From NCBI RefSeq assembly GCF_044466355.1, contig NZ_JBITMQ010000013.1, positions 248,001 through 312,000 of the forward strand: DNA of 64,000 nt, written 5' to 3'. The notes under the pieces were generated by a model, which was given only the letters and a program-made list of their open reading frames with translations, ran no database searches and had not been told where the DNA came from. Source of the stretch: Actinophytocola sp044466355. GTDB taxonomy: Bacteria > Actinomycetota > Actinomycetes > Mycobacteriales > Pseudonocardiaceae. Positions 41,538-50,034 of the stretch are shown in pieces (the stretch's first letter is position 1; each line of letters opens with the position of its first letter). The position numbers and the translations under genes were made by a program.

Positions 41538-42996
41538 GCGCGCCTGGGAGCTGATGCACGACACGGTCATCCCGGCCAAGCTCGCCGACCCGCAGTCCAC
41601 CGGCTCGGACCCCGGGCTCAAGGCGCTCTCCGGGGCGCTGCTCGGGGACCTGGCCACCGCACCGGCCGCTGACGCCGCCCGCAAGGCGCTGTTCAAGGCG
41701 GGCCGCTGGAACGAGTCGACGGGCTGGGCGCACGTCAGCCACCACCACGAGACGATGGTCCGCTACGACGCGAGCGACGTCCTGGACACCGCGGCGGTCG
41801 CGCTGAAGGTGCCCTGGCCCGAGCCGGAGGTACTCGAGCGGGAGCGGCTCGCCCAGCGGATGACCGCGCGGGTGGCGCACCGCGGCCTGCGGATCGACGG
41901 CGAGCACGTGGACCGGATGCTGACCAAGCACGAGTTCGAGCGCAACGTCGCCCGGGACCACGTGCAGGGCTTCGGGGTCGACAACCCCGGGTCGGCCAAG
42001 CAGGTCGGGGACCGGCTGATCGAGTTGGGCGCGACGCTGCCCGAGACCGGCACCGGCAAGCCGAGCGTGGCCGCCGAGGTGCTGGAGGGCATGCGGGAGA
42101 CCGAGGGTCCTGCCGGTGAGCTGGTCCGCGCGGTGCTCGACTACCGCCACCACGACAAGGCCGTCTCCGCGTTCCTGGAGCCCTACCGGGACCTCGTGGT
42201 CAACGGCGACGGCCGCGCCCGCCCGACGGTCTACACGCTGGCCGCCGACACCGGGCGCATGTCCTGCGTGCGGCCCAACCTCCAGCAGGTCCCGCAGAAG
42301 GGCGGCTTCCGGGCGTGCATCACCGCCGACCCGGGGCACCTGCTCATCTCCGCGGACTTCTCGGGCGTCGAGACCCGGGTCGCCGCGGCGCTGAGCCAGG
42401 ACGCCAACCTGATGCGCTACATCGCGGACGAGGACGCCGGGCTGTCCGACGGCCTGCACTGGGCCATCGCGCGGGAGGTCTGGGGCCCTGAGGCCACGAA
42501 GGCGGACCGCTACCGCGCCAAGCGGATCGTGTTCGGGCGGCTCTACGGCGGCGGGGTGCCGACCTTGGCCAAGCAGGCGGGGGTGTCCGAGAGCGTGGCC
42601 GCGTCCGCCGTGGACGTTATCGACGCCCTGACGCCTCAGCTGGCCGCCTGGTCCGAGCAGACCCGCAGGGAGATCCGGGCCGGGCAGACCCAGTTCCGCA
42701 GCTACTCGGGCCGGGTCATCCACCTGCCGCGCGAGTTCCCGCACAAGGGCCCCAACTTCAAGATCCAGGGCACGGCGCGGGAGCTGCTGGTGGACGTCTT
42801 CCCGCGGTGGCGGGACACGCAGTGGGGGGACTGCACGCTCCTGCCGATCCACGACGAGCTGATCGCGATGGTCCCGGAGGACGAGGCCGAAGAGGCGACC
42901 GCCACGCTGGTCCGGTGCATGGAGGCCGAGCTGTTCGGCGTGCGGATCGTGGTCGAGTCCGACCCGCCGAGCTTCGCCTGGCAGGACGCCGTCTAG
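41527..42996 (+). CDS. Family A DNA polymerase (polymerase module of a split PolA)
   Basis: The 489-residue protein has PolA motif A D-F-S-G-V-E-T-R-V, motif B K-R-I-V-F-G-R-L-Y-G and motif C P-I-H-D-E-L. Near the N terminus (about residue 80) the exonuclease III motif Y-x3-D appears in Y-D-A-S-D-V-L-D. Exonuclease motifs I and II are in the preceding ORF, so the exonuclease domain is divided between two frames. ATG 41527 has AGGAG 6 bases upstream and overlaps the previous stop by 11 bases, so separate translation is feasible. Confidence 0.88.
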   Translation: MQLERAWELMHDTVIPAKLADPQSTGSDPGLKALSGALLGDLATAPAADAARKALFKAGRWNESTGWAHVSHHHETMVRYDASDVLDTAAVALKVPWPEPEVLERERLAQRMTARVAHRGLRIDGEHVDRMLTKHEFERNVARDHVQGFGVDNPGSAKQVGDRLIELGATLPETGTGKPSVAAEVLEGMRETEGPAGELVRAVLDYRHHDKAVSAFLEPYRDLVVNGDGRARPTVYTLAADTGRMSCVRPNLQQVPQKGGFRACITADPGHLLISADFSGVETRVAAALSQDANLMRYIADEDAGLSDGLHWAIAREVWGPEATKADRYRAKRIVFGRLYGGGVPTLAKQAGVSESVAASAVDVIDALTPQLAAWSEQTRREIRAGQTQFRSYSGRVIHLPREFPHKGPNFKIQGTARELLVDVFPRWRDTQWGDCTLLPIHDELIAMVPEDEAEEATATLVRCMEAELFGVRIVVESDPPSFAWQDAV

Positions 42997-43008
42997 GAGG
43001 TGATCGAC

Positions 43009-43149
43009 ATGACCGCATGCAACCGGTTCGTCTACTGGTGGGACGGTGAGTACGAGGGTTACTGCGAGCTGCCGGACGGCCACGAGGGCCCGCACTACGA
43101 CGGGCTGAGCTGGTTCAACGACGACAACGAAGAGGTTGAGGCCGAGTGA
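43009..43149 (+). CDS. Hypothetical acidic phage protein, 46 residues
   Basis: A strong AGGAGG precedes the ATG. The product is acidic with Trp, Tyr and two Cys (N-R-F-V-Y-W-W-D-G-E-Y-E-G-Y-C-E). Its stop overlaps the next GTG by 4 bases. Function unknown. Confidence 0.6.
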   Translation: MTACNRFVYWWDGEYEGYCELPDGHEGPHYDGLSWFNDDNEEVEAE

Positions 43150-43883
43150 CCGAGACGCTCTGCGTGATCGACGAGGAGCCCGCCGACGGCGCCCAGCTCT
43201 GCCGGGGGTGCCTCGACCAGCTGGCCGCGCGCCTGCGGGAGGTGCCGGGCCTGGTCGACGAGCTGGAGGTGACCATCACCCGGCAGGACAAGGTGGGCGT
43301 GCGCGGTGGCGGGGGCAGCAAGCCGGTCGACCCGCCGCTGCCGTTCAACCTGAGCGCCTCGGACGCCCGGACCGACCTCCGGGACAAGCTGCTGTCTTGG
43401 GCCGGTGACGTCGCCGAGCGGTCGGGAGCACGCCTGTGGCCGGTCTACAGCCGAGGCACCGCCGCCACCGCCTCTGTCTGGCTGCTGACTCACCTCCGGG
43501 CCGTAGCCCACCACCCTGCCGCCGGCGACCTCTACGAGGAGATCACCGAGGCGGTCTGGCGCGCGGTCAAGGCCGTGGACCAGAAGCCCGGCAAGGTGTT
43601 CGCCGGGTGGTGCTGTGCGGCCCTGTACGCCCCGCCTGGCCGCTCGACGGCGGTCTGCCGGGAGTGCGGCACCGAGCACGACGTGCAGGCCACCCGGGAC
43701 GAGATGCGGGCCGCGCTGGAGGAGCACCGAGCTACCGCCGCCGACGCCGCCCGGATGCTCGAGGCCCTCGGGGTGTCAGTGACCCCGGCACGCATTCGGA
43801 AGTGGGCGCACCGCGGGAAGGTGGTCGCCGACGGCCGCGGCACCTACCGGCTCGGCGACCTCGTACAGGCCGCCGCGGCGTAA
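43146..43883 (+). CDS. Phage Cys-containing protein with C-terminal MerR-like helix-turn-helix
   Basis: The 245-residue product has an N-terminal C-x2-C pair (L-C-R-G-C), a helical middle, a zinc-ribbon-like C-x2-C (V-C-R-E-C-G) at about 179-184, and a C-terminal A-R-I-R-K-W-A-H-R-G-K-V helix-turn-helix of excisionase/MerR type. It could be a regulator acting before the late promoter directly downstream. Confidence 0.65.
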   Translation: MTETLCVIDEEPADGAQLCRGCLDQLAARLREVPGLVDELEVTITRQDKVGVRGGGGSKPVDPPLPFNLSASDARTDLRDKLLSWAGDVAERSGARLWPVYSRGTAATASVWLLTHLRAVAHHPAAGDLYEEITEAVWRAVKAVDQKPGKVFAGWCCAALYAPPGRSTAVCRECGTEHDVQATRDEMRAALEEHRATAADAARMLEALGVSVTPARIRKWAHRGKVVADGRGTYRLGDLVQAAAA

Positions 43884-43907
43884 TCAGCGCGTCGTCTGAA
43901 CGCAGTC

Positions 43908-43937
43908 TTGACACAGACTGCACTGGAACGCTACATT
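43908..43937 (+). promoter_or_regulatory. Strong sigma-70-like promoter, probable late promoter
   Basis: A perfect TTGACA (43908-43913), an 18-base spacer and TACATT (43932-43937) lie in the only sizeable gap between the replication genes and the packaging genes. No other good promoter is visible between here and the end of the lysis genes. A long hairpin begins about 10 bases after the -10 box. Confidence 0.7.
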
Positions 43938-43946
43938 AATCATGTT

Positions 43947-44008
43947 GGAGACATGTCCCCCGGGGTAAGACCGCGACAGGCGCCCGGGGGACATCTCCAT
44001 GTCTGGAG
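43947..44008 (+). promoter_or_regulatory. Leader RNA with two mutually exclusive hairpins over a start region
   Basis: ATGTCCCCCGGG (43953-43964) pairs perfectly with CCCGGGGGACAT (43983-43994). The stem can extend by GGAG/CTCC (43947-43950 with 43995-43998) across a 2-base bulge. The same CTCC can instead pair with TGGAG at 44004-44008, which is the ribosome-binding site of the next gene. The structure starts almost at the transcript's 5' end and could regulate translation or stabilise the mRNA. Confidence 0.55.
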
Positions 44009-44250
44009 GACCCATGGCGCTCTCGGAGCGACTGTCCGCCCCGCCTGCAGGCCCTCAGCGGCCGTGCGGTGTGCGGCGCATCCTCACCCGGCTGACCGAC
44101 GCCGATCGGGCCGCCTTCGTGGCCGCCCTCGACGACGACCGCTGGACTACGACGGCCCTCCTTGCGGAGCTGCAGGCCGAGGGGCACGAGGTGTCCCACA
44201 CGACCGTGCTCCGGCACAGGAAGGGGCTGTGCTCCTGTGGGCCTCGCTGA
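43999..44250 (+). CDS. Small helix-turn-helix phage protein
   Basis: The frame allows ATG 43999 (83 residues, ribosome site inside the leader hairpin) or ATG 44014 (78 residues, GGAGGA 3 bases upstream). The product contains L-T-D-A-D-R-A-A-F-V-A-A-L and then W-T-T-T-A-L-L-A-E-L-Q-A-E-G-H-E-V-S, ending in a V-S-H-T-T-V-L-R-H-R helix typical of winged helix-turn-helix DNA-binding proteins. It may regulate late genes. The next gene overlaps its end by 14 bases. Confidence 0.65.
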   Translation: MSGGPMALSERLSAPPAGPQRPCGVRRILTRLTDADRAAFVAALDDDRWTTTALLAELQAEGHEVSHTTVLRHRKGLCSCGPR

Positions 44251-45418
44251 CCGCCTGACCACTCCGGCCGCCGCCCCCGTCCACCGGGCCCGGGTCCAGC
44301 ACCCGAAGGGCTTCGAGCCGGGCGTGCGGTACGCAGGCGGCCAGCCGGTCGAGGTGACGGCCCAGCTGTCGGAGATCCCCGAGACAGAGACCGCCTGGCG
44401 CGAACAGATCCAGCGTGTCACAGGGCACGCCCTGCCGGACGACCGCAAGGTCGAGCTGACGCAGGTGCGGTACTGGGGAGACCCCGCTAAGCCGTACGTC
44501 TACTGCAGGTTCACGATCTCCGACCGCGGGGGCGCCGGGGATCGGCTGGACCTGGAGGACATCCTCACCGCCACCAAGGCGTTCCGGCAGAGCTGCCCCC
44601 CGGCTTCGAACACCGGACGCGCCTTGGTGGTGGCCTGGGCTGACCTACAGGTCGGCAAGGTGGGGTCGCGCGGGGGTACCGAGGAGCTCGTGGCCCGGGT
44701 CATTGACCGGCTCGACTCCTTGGAGGCCCTCGCTGCGCGGTCGGGCTGCGACTCGGCCTACCTGGTCGACGTGGGCGACTGTGTGGAGTCCTTCGAGAAC
44801 GTGCCCTCCCAGGCGTTCACCAACGACCTGAGCTTCCCGGAGCAACTCCGCGTGGCCAGGAGGCTCTACACCGAGGCCGCCCTGCGCTTGGCCCGGATCT
44901 TCCCGAAGGTCACCTGCGTGGGCGTGCCGTCCAACCACGGTGCGTGGCGGCGCGGCAAGGACGCCCTCGGCAGGCCTGGCGACGACTTCGGTCTCGAGAT
45001 GCTGACCGCGGTCGCGGACGCCTTCGCCCTGAACGACTCGCTGTCCCACGTGGACTTCGTGGTGCCGGACGTCTGGCAGGAGGTCGTGGCGCTCGACGTC
45101 CACGGAACCATCCTCGCCGTGGCGCACGGCCACCAGGTCAACCGCCCAGACCAGCTGCCCCTCTGGTGGGCGAAGCAGGTGCACGGCGGGCAGGCTGCGG
45201 CCGACGCGGACATCCTGCTAACCGGCCACTTCCACCACCTGCGAGTGCAGCCCTCGGGCCGCTCGGTCCACACCGGACGGGCCAAGTGGTGGATTCAGGC
45301 ACCGACCATGGACAACGGCAGCGACTGGTACCGCCTGAAGGCGGGCGACGACACCGACCCCGCGCTGCTGACCTTCGTGGTCGACGGCAACGGCTGGTCG
45401 AGCTTGGAGCTGCTTTGA
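44237..45418 (+). CDS. Phage calcineurin-like metallophosphoesterase
   Basis: GTG 44237 gives a 393-residue protein. The metallophosphoesterase motifs are present but altered: A-W-A-D-L-Q-V-G-K (usual D-x-H is D-x-Q), V-G-D-C-V-E (G-D), P-S-N-H-G (G-N-H-D/E), A-H-G-H and T-G-H-F-H-H. The fold resembles SbcD/Mre11-type nucleases, suggesting DNA end or nucleotide processing. It sits ahead of the packaging genes. Confidence 0.8.
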   Translation: MGLADRLTTPAAAPVHRARVQHPKGFEPGVRYAGGQPVEVTAQLSEIPETETAWREQIQRVTGHALPDDRKVELTQVRYWGDPAKPYVYCRFTISDRGGAGDRLDLEDILTATKAFRQSCPPASNTGRALVVAWADLQVGKVGSRGGTEELVARVIDRLDSLEALAARSGCDSAYLVDVGDCVESFENVPSQAFTNDLSFPEQLRVARRLYTEAALRLARIFPKVTCVGVPSNHGAWRRGKDALGRPGDDFGLEMLTAVADAFALNDSLSHVDFVVPDVWQEVVALDVHGTILAVAHGHQVNRPDQLPLWWAKQVHGGQAAADADILLTGHFHHLRVQPSGRSVHTGRAKWWIQAPTMDNGSDWYRLKAGDDTDPALLTFVVDGNGWSSLELL

Positions 45419-45642
45419 TCATCGAAGTCACGCTCGACGGCCGGGGTCAGGTCCGCATCGAGACCGAATACGCCGGGTCGCCCAAGCAGATCAAGGGCCT
45501 GGTGGACCACGCCGCACGGACCATCACGCGGGTGGAGGCCAAGCCGCAGGGCTACGGCTTCGGCGCTGGCGGCTCGACCCACCTCGGTCACGGTGAAGGC
45601 AGCGAGGCAGACCCCACTGAGTTCGGATGGGTGGTGCGGTGA
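45415..45642 (+). CDS. Hypothetical phage protein, 75 residues
   Basis: A TTG start overlapping the phosphoesterase stop (TTGA) gives a beta-rich small protein (I-E-V-T-L-D-G-R-G-Q-V-R-I-E-T-E-Y) with a Gly-rich tail. Function unknown. The rare TTG start rests on the overlap. Confidence 0.5.
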   Translation: MIIEVTLDGRGQVRIETEYAGSPKQIKGLVDHAARTITRVEAKPQGYGFGAGGSTHLGHGEGSEADPTEFGWVVR

Positions 45643-45878
45643 TGGGCATCTTCAGCAGGACTGGCACCGTGCCGCTGTCCACGCCTGCGGTGCAGGCCCG
45701 TGTGGTCATGAATCGCCGCGAGCAGCAGCGTGCCCGGGATCTCGGCGCCGACGCTCGCGAGCTGTACTTCGAGGAGCAGATGAACGTCTGGCTCGACGTG
45801 CTGTGCGAGCGGCTCGGGCTGTCGGGGGCTGTGGCCTACCAGCCGGGCGGGTTCGTTCCGGGGCCGGGCACTTCGTAG
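45642..45878 (+). CDS. Hypothetical phage protein, 78 residues
   Basis: The ATG shares a base with the previous stop (TGATG). The helical, charged product (R-R-E-Q-Q-R-A-R-D-L-G-A-D-A-R-E-L-Y-F-E) ends in a Gly/Pro tail. No family recognised. Confidence 0.55.
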   Translation: MGIFSRTGTVPLSTPAVQARVVMNRREQQRARDLGADARELYFEEQMNVWLDVLCERLGLSGAVAYQPGGFVPGPGTS

Positions 45879-45892
45879 CGGGGCGGGGTTCG

Positions 45893-46357
45893 ATGGGGGA
45901 GACCTACCGAACCTGCCCCACCTGCCGCACCCGGTTCGAGGTCAACCACCCACAGCAGCGCTTCTGCTCCAAGCCGTGCCGGCGACGCAAGGCAGGCAGC
46001 CCGCCGCCGACCGAGGCTGAGCGCACCAGGCTGAGGGCGAAGGCCCGGGCACGCGGTGCCCACCACTCCTCCACCTGGTACCGCAAGGTCAGGCCGAAGG
46101 TCCTCGACCGCGACGGCTGGACGTGCCGGATGCCGGTGTGCCGGATGCCCACCCGGGCCATACCCCGTACCCCACCCCGCCCCCGGCATCCCCTGTCCGG
46201 CAGCGTGGACCTGGTCATCCCCAAGTCACTTGGTGGAAAAGAATTCGATCTTAACAACCTTCGTGCCGCGCACTACGGCTGCAACGCTTCGCGCGGTAAC
46301 CGCAGGTCAGAGCCCGCTCGATCCTCCACATCGGACGCGAACAGTCGCGAGTGGTAG
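45893..46357 (+). CDS. HNH endonuclease beside the terminase genes
   Basis: The 154-residue protein has an N-terminal zinc finger (C-P-T-C ... F-C-S-K-P-C-R) and an HNH core with V-L-D-R-D-G-W-T-C, V-D-L-V-I-P and L-N-N-L-R-A-A-H. The usual D-H-I of the first His motif reads D-L-V-I-P, so that His is absent; a later A-A-H and C-N keep the pattern. HNH proteins next to terminase stimulate cos or packaging cleavage in several phages. Confidence 0.75.
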   Translation: MGETYRTCPTCRTRFEVNHPQQRFCSKPCRRRKAGSPPPTEAERTRLRAKARARGAHHSSTWYRKVRPKVLDRDGWTCRMPVCRMPTRAIPRTPPRPRHPLSGSVDLVIPKSLGGKEFDLNNLRAAHYGCNASRGNRRSEPARSSTSDANSREW

Positions 46358-46360
46358 GTA

Positions 46361-46391
46361 GGGGAGCAGGCCGGGGGAGGGGGGCCGGGGG
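46361..46391 (+). other. G-run cluster ahead of terminase, candidate G-quadruplex or cos element
   Basis: Four G-runs (GGGG at 46361, GGGGG at 46373, GGGGGG at 46379, GGGGG at 46387) lie in the 118-base gap between the HNH and terminase small-subunit genes. The spacing satisfies a G-quadruplex pattern. Packaging sites commonly lie here, so it may be part of cos or pac. Confidence 0.4.
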
Positions 46392-46475
46392 TCCTCGAGG
46401 CCAGTTGATCAAGGCCAAGACGACTCCGGCCCCTTCCCTTTTTCCCCCCGCAAACTGGATCACTGGAGCGTCACG

Positions 46476-47021
46476 ATGGCCGACAGCCCAGCCCTGCGGG
46501 CGAAGCGCTCCCGGCGGCACAAGGCCGGTGACCACCGTCTGTGCAGGTCAGAGACCTGTGACGCGGCTGGTACGCCGCAACGTGACGCTGAAACGGATCG
46601 TGACGACACGCGTGACGTTCCCGTCACGGAGCCCGGTACCCGCGGCGCGCGGCTGTGGCGGCAGATGAACGAGGGCGCCGGGCTGGCCCCGCCTCAGGTC
46701 GTGCTGCTCGAAGAGGCGTGCCGCATGGCGGACCGTCTCGACCAGCTCGACGCAATGCTCGCCGACCCACGTAAGTCCTGGCTACGGCTGGACTTGAACG
46801 ACGGCGGTGAGATTTCCGTGATCGTCGACAAGCTGCTGTCCGAGACGCGCATGCAGGAGACCGCGCTGAAGGGCATCGTCGCCGAGCTGCGCCAGGCCGC
46901 CGAGGTTGAGGGCGCGGGAGCCCCGTCGAACCCGACACCGAGCACCACCAGCGGGGGAGGCGGCAACGTTGTCGGCATCCGTTCCCGCATTGCTGAGAAG
47001 CGAGCGCAAACCGCGGGTTGA
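46476..47021 (+). CDS. Terminase small subunit
   Basis: The 181-residue protein is placed directly before terL. A basic, disordered N terminus carries possible DNA-binding residues, followed by a helical core (G-L-A-P-P-Q-V-V-L-L-E-E-A-C-R-M-A-D-R-L-D-Q-L) and a Ser/Gly-rich linker to a basic tail. This matches actinophage small terminases, which recognise the packaging site. Its 3' end overlaps the large-subunit start by 53 bases. Confidence 0.75.
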   Translation: MADSPALRAKRSRRHKAGDHRLCRSETCDAAGTPQRDAETDRDDTRDVPVTEPGTRGARLWRQMNEGAGLAPPQVVLLEEACRMADRLDQLDAMLADPRKSWLRLDLNDGGEISVIVDKLLSETRMQETALKGIVAELRQAAEVEGAGAPSNPTPSTTSGGGGNVVGIRSRIAEKRAQTAG

Positions 47022-48513
47022 GGTCCGTCCGGCTGGGATCGTCGGGTCGTTCGGCCCTGAGGCGCTGGAGCTTGGTCTCCGCGCGGGGATCGCCGCCGAC
47101 GACTGGCAGGCCGACGCGCTCAACCTGCTGCTGTCGTTCCGCTCGGACGGGATGTGGGCCTGCCGCGAGTACTGCGAGTGGGTCGCCCGCCAGAACGGCA
47201 AGGGCGTCATCCTCGAGCTGCGGGTGCTGGCCGGGCTGTTCCTGCTCGGTGAGAAGACCATCCTGTGGAGCGCGCACGAGGTCAAGACCGCGAAGAAGGC
47301 CGCCCGGCGCATGCGCGCGCACTTCGGCCGGCTCGGCACGCGGTTCGAGCGGCGCGGCTCCGAGCACTACGCGATCGACCTGGACGGCGAGCGCTTCACA
47401 GTCAAGGTCGGGCAGACCAACGGCCAGGAGTCCTTCGAGATTCTCGAGACCGGGCAACTGGTGCTGTTCGTGGCGAGGAGCAAGGGCTCCGGCCGCGGCA
47501 TCGACGCCGTCGACCTGAACATCATCGACGAGACGTTCGCGTACACGTTTGAGCAGCAGGACGCGATCGGCCCGACGCAGCGCGCCGCGCTGAACCCGCA
47601 GACCATCTACACCTCGTCGCCGCCGCTCGACGGTGTGTCGGGCGAGGTCATGCACCGCCTGCGCAAGCGGGCCGAGTCCGCTGACCCGGGTCGGCTAGGC
47701 TACCGCGACTTCGGCGCGGCCGGGCGGCTCGAGGACCTCCGCGAGCTGTCGCCCGCCGAGCTGGCCGCGTTCCTGTCGGACGTCGAGCGGTGGGCCAACA
47801 CGAACCCCGCGCTGGGCACGGACCGACTCACGCTCGAGGACGTCGAGAACGACCTGGCGTCCATGTCCGAGATGGGCTTCGCCCGCGAGATCCTCGGCAT
47901 CTGGCCCCGGCCGGTTGAGTCCGCGGGCGGCACGATCGACGCCGGGCAGTGGGCCGACCTCGAGGACACCGAGTCCAAGCTGGTCGGTCGCGTCCGGTTC
48001 GCGCTCGACACGTCGCCGGACCGCAGCCACAGCACGGTCGCGGTCGCAGGCCGCCGCGCGGACGGGCGCTTCCACGTCGAGGTGATCGACGCCAAGCCGG
48101 GTACGGGCTGGGTGGTCGCGAGGACCGCCGAGCTGTACCGGCGCTGGGACTGTGGCCCGGTGGTCATCGATCCGCGCAGCGCCGCGGGCGCGTTCATTCA
48201 GCCGCTGATCGAGGCAGGCGTCGAGGTCGAGCTGATCACGACGGCCGAGCTGGGCCAGGCCACGGGCGAGTTCATCGACGCGCTCACCAACGACCAGCTG
48301 CGGCACATCGGCCAGCAGAGCCTGACGACGGCCGCCCTGGGTGGACAGCTCCGCCCGGTGGGCGATGCCTACGCCTGGGCCCGCAAGGACATCTCCGTGG
48401 ACATCACGCCGCTGGTCGCCGCGACCCTCGCCCTGCACGGCACTGCCGCCGCCCCCGAACCCGAGGACGTCGAGCCCTGGGTCATGACCGAGGACGACTG
48501 GGAGGACGACTGA
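46969..48513 (+). CDS. Terminase large subunit
   Basis: This is the ATP-driven packaging motor and nuclease. The 514-residue protein has an atypical Walker A A-R-Q-N-G-K-G, Walker B N-I-I-D-E-T, and C-terminal nuclease acids in F-A-L-D-T-S-P-D and V-V-I-D-P-R-S. The TTG at 46969 is chosen because GGGGGAGG lies about 8 bases upstream and no ATG or GTG fits the homologous start; the frame is open further upstream. Confidence 0.9.
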   Translation: MSASVPALLRSERKPRVEVRPAGIVGSFGPEALELGLRAGIAADDWQADALNLLLSFRSDGMWACREYCEWVARQNGKGVILELRVLAGLFLLGEKTILWSAHEVKTAKKAARRMRAHFGRLGTRFERRGSEHYAIDLDGERFTVKVGQTNGQESFEILETGQLVLFVARSKGSGRGIDAVDLNIIDETFAYTFEQQDAIGPTQRAALNPQTIYTSSPPLDGVSGEVMHRLRKRAESADPGRLGYRDFGAAGRLEDLRELSPAELAAFLSDVERWANTNPALGTDRLTLEDVENDLASMSEMGFAREILGIWPRPVESAGGTIDAGQWADLEDTESKLVGRVRFALDTSPDRSHSTVAVAGRRADGRFHVEVIDAKPGTGWVVARTAELYRRWDCGPVVIDPRSAAGAFIQPLIEAGVEVELITTAELGQATGEFIDALTNDQLRHIGQQSLTTAALGGQLRPVGDAYAWARKDISVDITPLVAATLALHGTAAAPEPEDVEPWVMTEDDWEDD

Positions 48514-48707
48514 TGCGCGCCAAGCTCCCGAAGCTGTCGCCCGCCGCCGCCCGCGAGCTGGCGCTCGCACTGTTCCTGGTGCTAGCCGCCGTGTTCCTGA
48601 CGGTTGGCACTGCCGCCATCTACCCGCCCGCGGGCTGGCTCGTCGCCGGGGTGTGCACCGCCGTGCTGGCCGTGCTGTTCCTGTTCGGGGATGAGGAGTC
48701 GCCGTGA
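48513..48707 (+). CDS. Small phage membrane protein, 64 residues
   Basis: Two predicted membrane helices (about 15-35 and 40-58) separated by Y-P-P-A-G. The ATG shares a base with the terL stop and the stop overlaps the portal GTG. Placement between terminase and portal is unusual for a holin, so the function is open. Confidence 0.55.
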   Translation: MRAKLPKLSPAAARELALALFLVLAAVFLTVGTAAIYPPAGWLVAGVCTAVLAVLFLFGDEESP

Positions 48708-50029
48708 GGCTGTCGCGCCGTTTGGTGACTGGCCGCAAGGCTTTGCTTCGCCCGCCCGGTTGGGATCTCACTGCGTCGCGTTCTGCGTTCGGGCTGCTGC
48801 CGTGGGATTCCCGGGAGCAGGCGGAGCCCGAGTTCGCCGGGATGATCCAGGCTGCTTACAAGAAGAACGGCATCATCTTCGCGCTGAACCTCACGCGCAT
48901 GCTGATCTTCAGTGAGGCTCGATTCCAGTACCGCCAGATCCGCAAGGGTCGGCCGGGGGACCTCTTTGGAGGCCCAGCGCTGGCAAAGCTCGAGCGCCCC
49001 TGGCGCGGTGGCACGACGGGTGACCTGCTGGCCCGGATGATCCAGAAGGCCGACCTGAGCGGCACCGCGTTCTGCGTTGACCGTCCGCACGGCCTGGCTC
49101 TCCCCAACTCCCAGTACATGACGATCGTCCTGGGGTCGCACGGCGAGCCGGTCGAGAGCGGCGACGACCTCGACGCCGAGGTACTTGCCTACGTCTACGA
49201 CCCGCGACCGGGAGTGGCCGAGCCCGAGATCCTGATGCCGGACGAGGTCGCGTGCTTCGCGCCGATCCCCGACCCTGACTTCCGGTTCCGTGGCATGAGC
49301 TGGGTCACGCCGGTCATGGACGAGCTGGAGTCCGACCAGGCCGCCACCAAGCACAAGTGGAAGTACTTCTCGCAGGGCGCCACCGGGCGCATGGTCGTCA
49401 CGGTCGACAAGGACATGACGCCGGAGCGGTTCGAGAAGTACAAGCACGACATCGACAAGCGCACCAAGGGCGCCAGCAACGCCTACAAGACCCTGTACCT
49501 GGGCGGCGGTGCGGACGCGAAGGTCGTCGGGGCTGACCTGAAGAACCTTGACTTCCGCGCGGTGCAAGGCGCCGGGGAGACCCGGGTCGCCGCCGCGGCC
49601 GGAGTGCCGCCAGTCATCGCTGGATTCTCCGAGGGCCTGCAGGCCGCCACGTACAGCAACTACGGCCAGGCGCGCAGGCGATTCGCCGACGGCACGCTGC
49701 GCCCGCTGTGGCGGAACGTGGCCGGGTCGCTTGCGTCCATCGTGGACGTCCCTGCTGACGCCGAACTCTGGTACGACGATCGAGACATCGCGTTCCTCCG
49801 TGAGGACAAGAAGGACTCCGCGGAGATCCAGTCCACCGAGGCACAGACGATTCGCAACCTTCTGGACGCTGGGTACACGCCCGAGTCCGTGACTGCTGCC
49901 GTACAAGCCGGCGACTGGTCCCTTCTCACGCACACCGGCCTGTTCAGCGTTCAGCTGCAGAAGCCGGGTGAAACCGCCAACACGGGCACCTCGGCAGGGG
50001 GCCCCAACCCCGCCCCGCCGGAGGAGTAG
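48704..50029 (+). CDS. Portal protein, HK97 type
   Basis: The 441-residue portal forms the dodecameric DNA gate. It shows the HK97 portal pattern: an N-terminal region before A-Y-K-K-N-G-I-I-F-A-L-N, G-D-L-L-A-R-M, then V-P-P-V-I-A-G near residue 300, and a polar Gly/Pro-rich C terminus. GTG start. The protease gene follows 5 bases later. Confidence 0.9.
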   Translation: MRLSRRLVTGRKALLRPPGWDLTASRSAFGLLPWDSREQAEPEFAGMIQAAYKKNGIIFALNLTRMLIFSEARFQYRQIRKGRPGDLFGGPALAKLERPWRGGTTGDLLARMIQKADLSGTAFCVDRPHGLALPNSQYMTIVLGSHGEPVESGDDLDAEVLAYVYDPRPGVAEPEILMPDEVACFAPIPDPDFRFRGMSWVTPVMDELESDQAATKHKWKYFSQGATGRMVVTVDKDMTPERFEKYKHDIDKRTKGASNAYKTLYLGGGADAKVVGADLKNLDFRAVQGAGETRVAAAAGVPPVIAGFSEGLQAATYSNYGQARRRFADGTLRPLWRNVAGSLASIVDVPADAELWYDDRDIAFLREDKKDSAEIQSTEAQTIRNLLDAGYTPESVTAAVQAGDWSLLTHTGLFSVQLQKPGETANTGTSAGGPNPAPPEE

Positions 50030-50034
50030 CCACT

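Noticed and set aside
46906..46968. Upstream extension of the large terminase frame
   Set aside because: The sequence lies deep within the small-subunit gene and lacks a ribosome site. TTG 46969 with GGGGGAGG upstream fits better.
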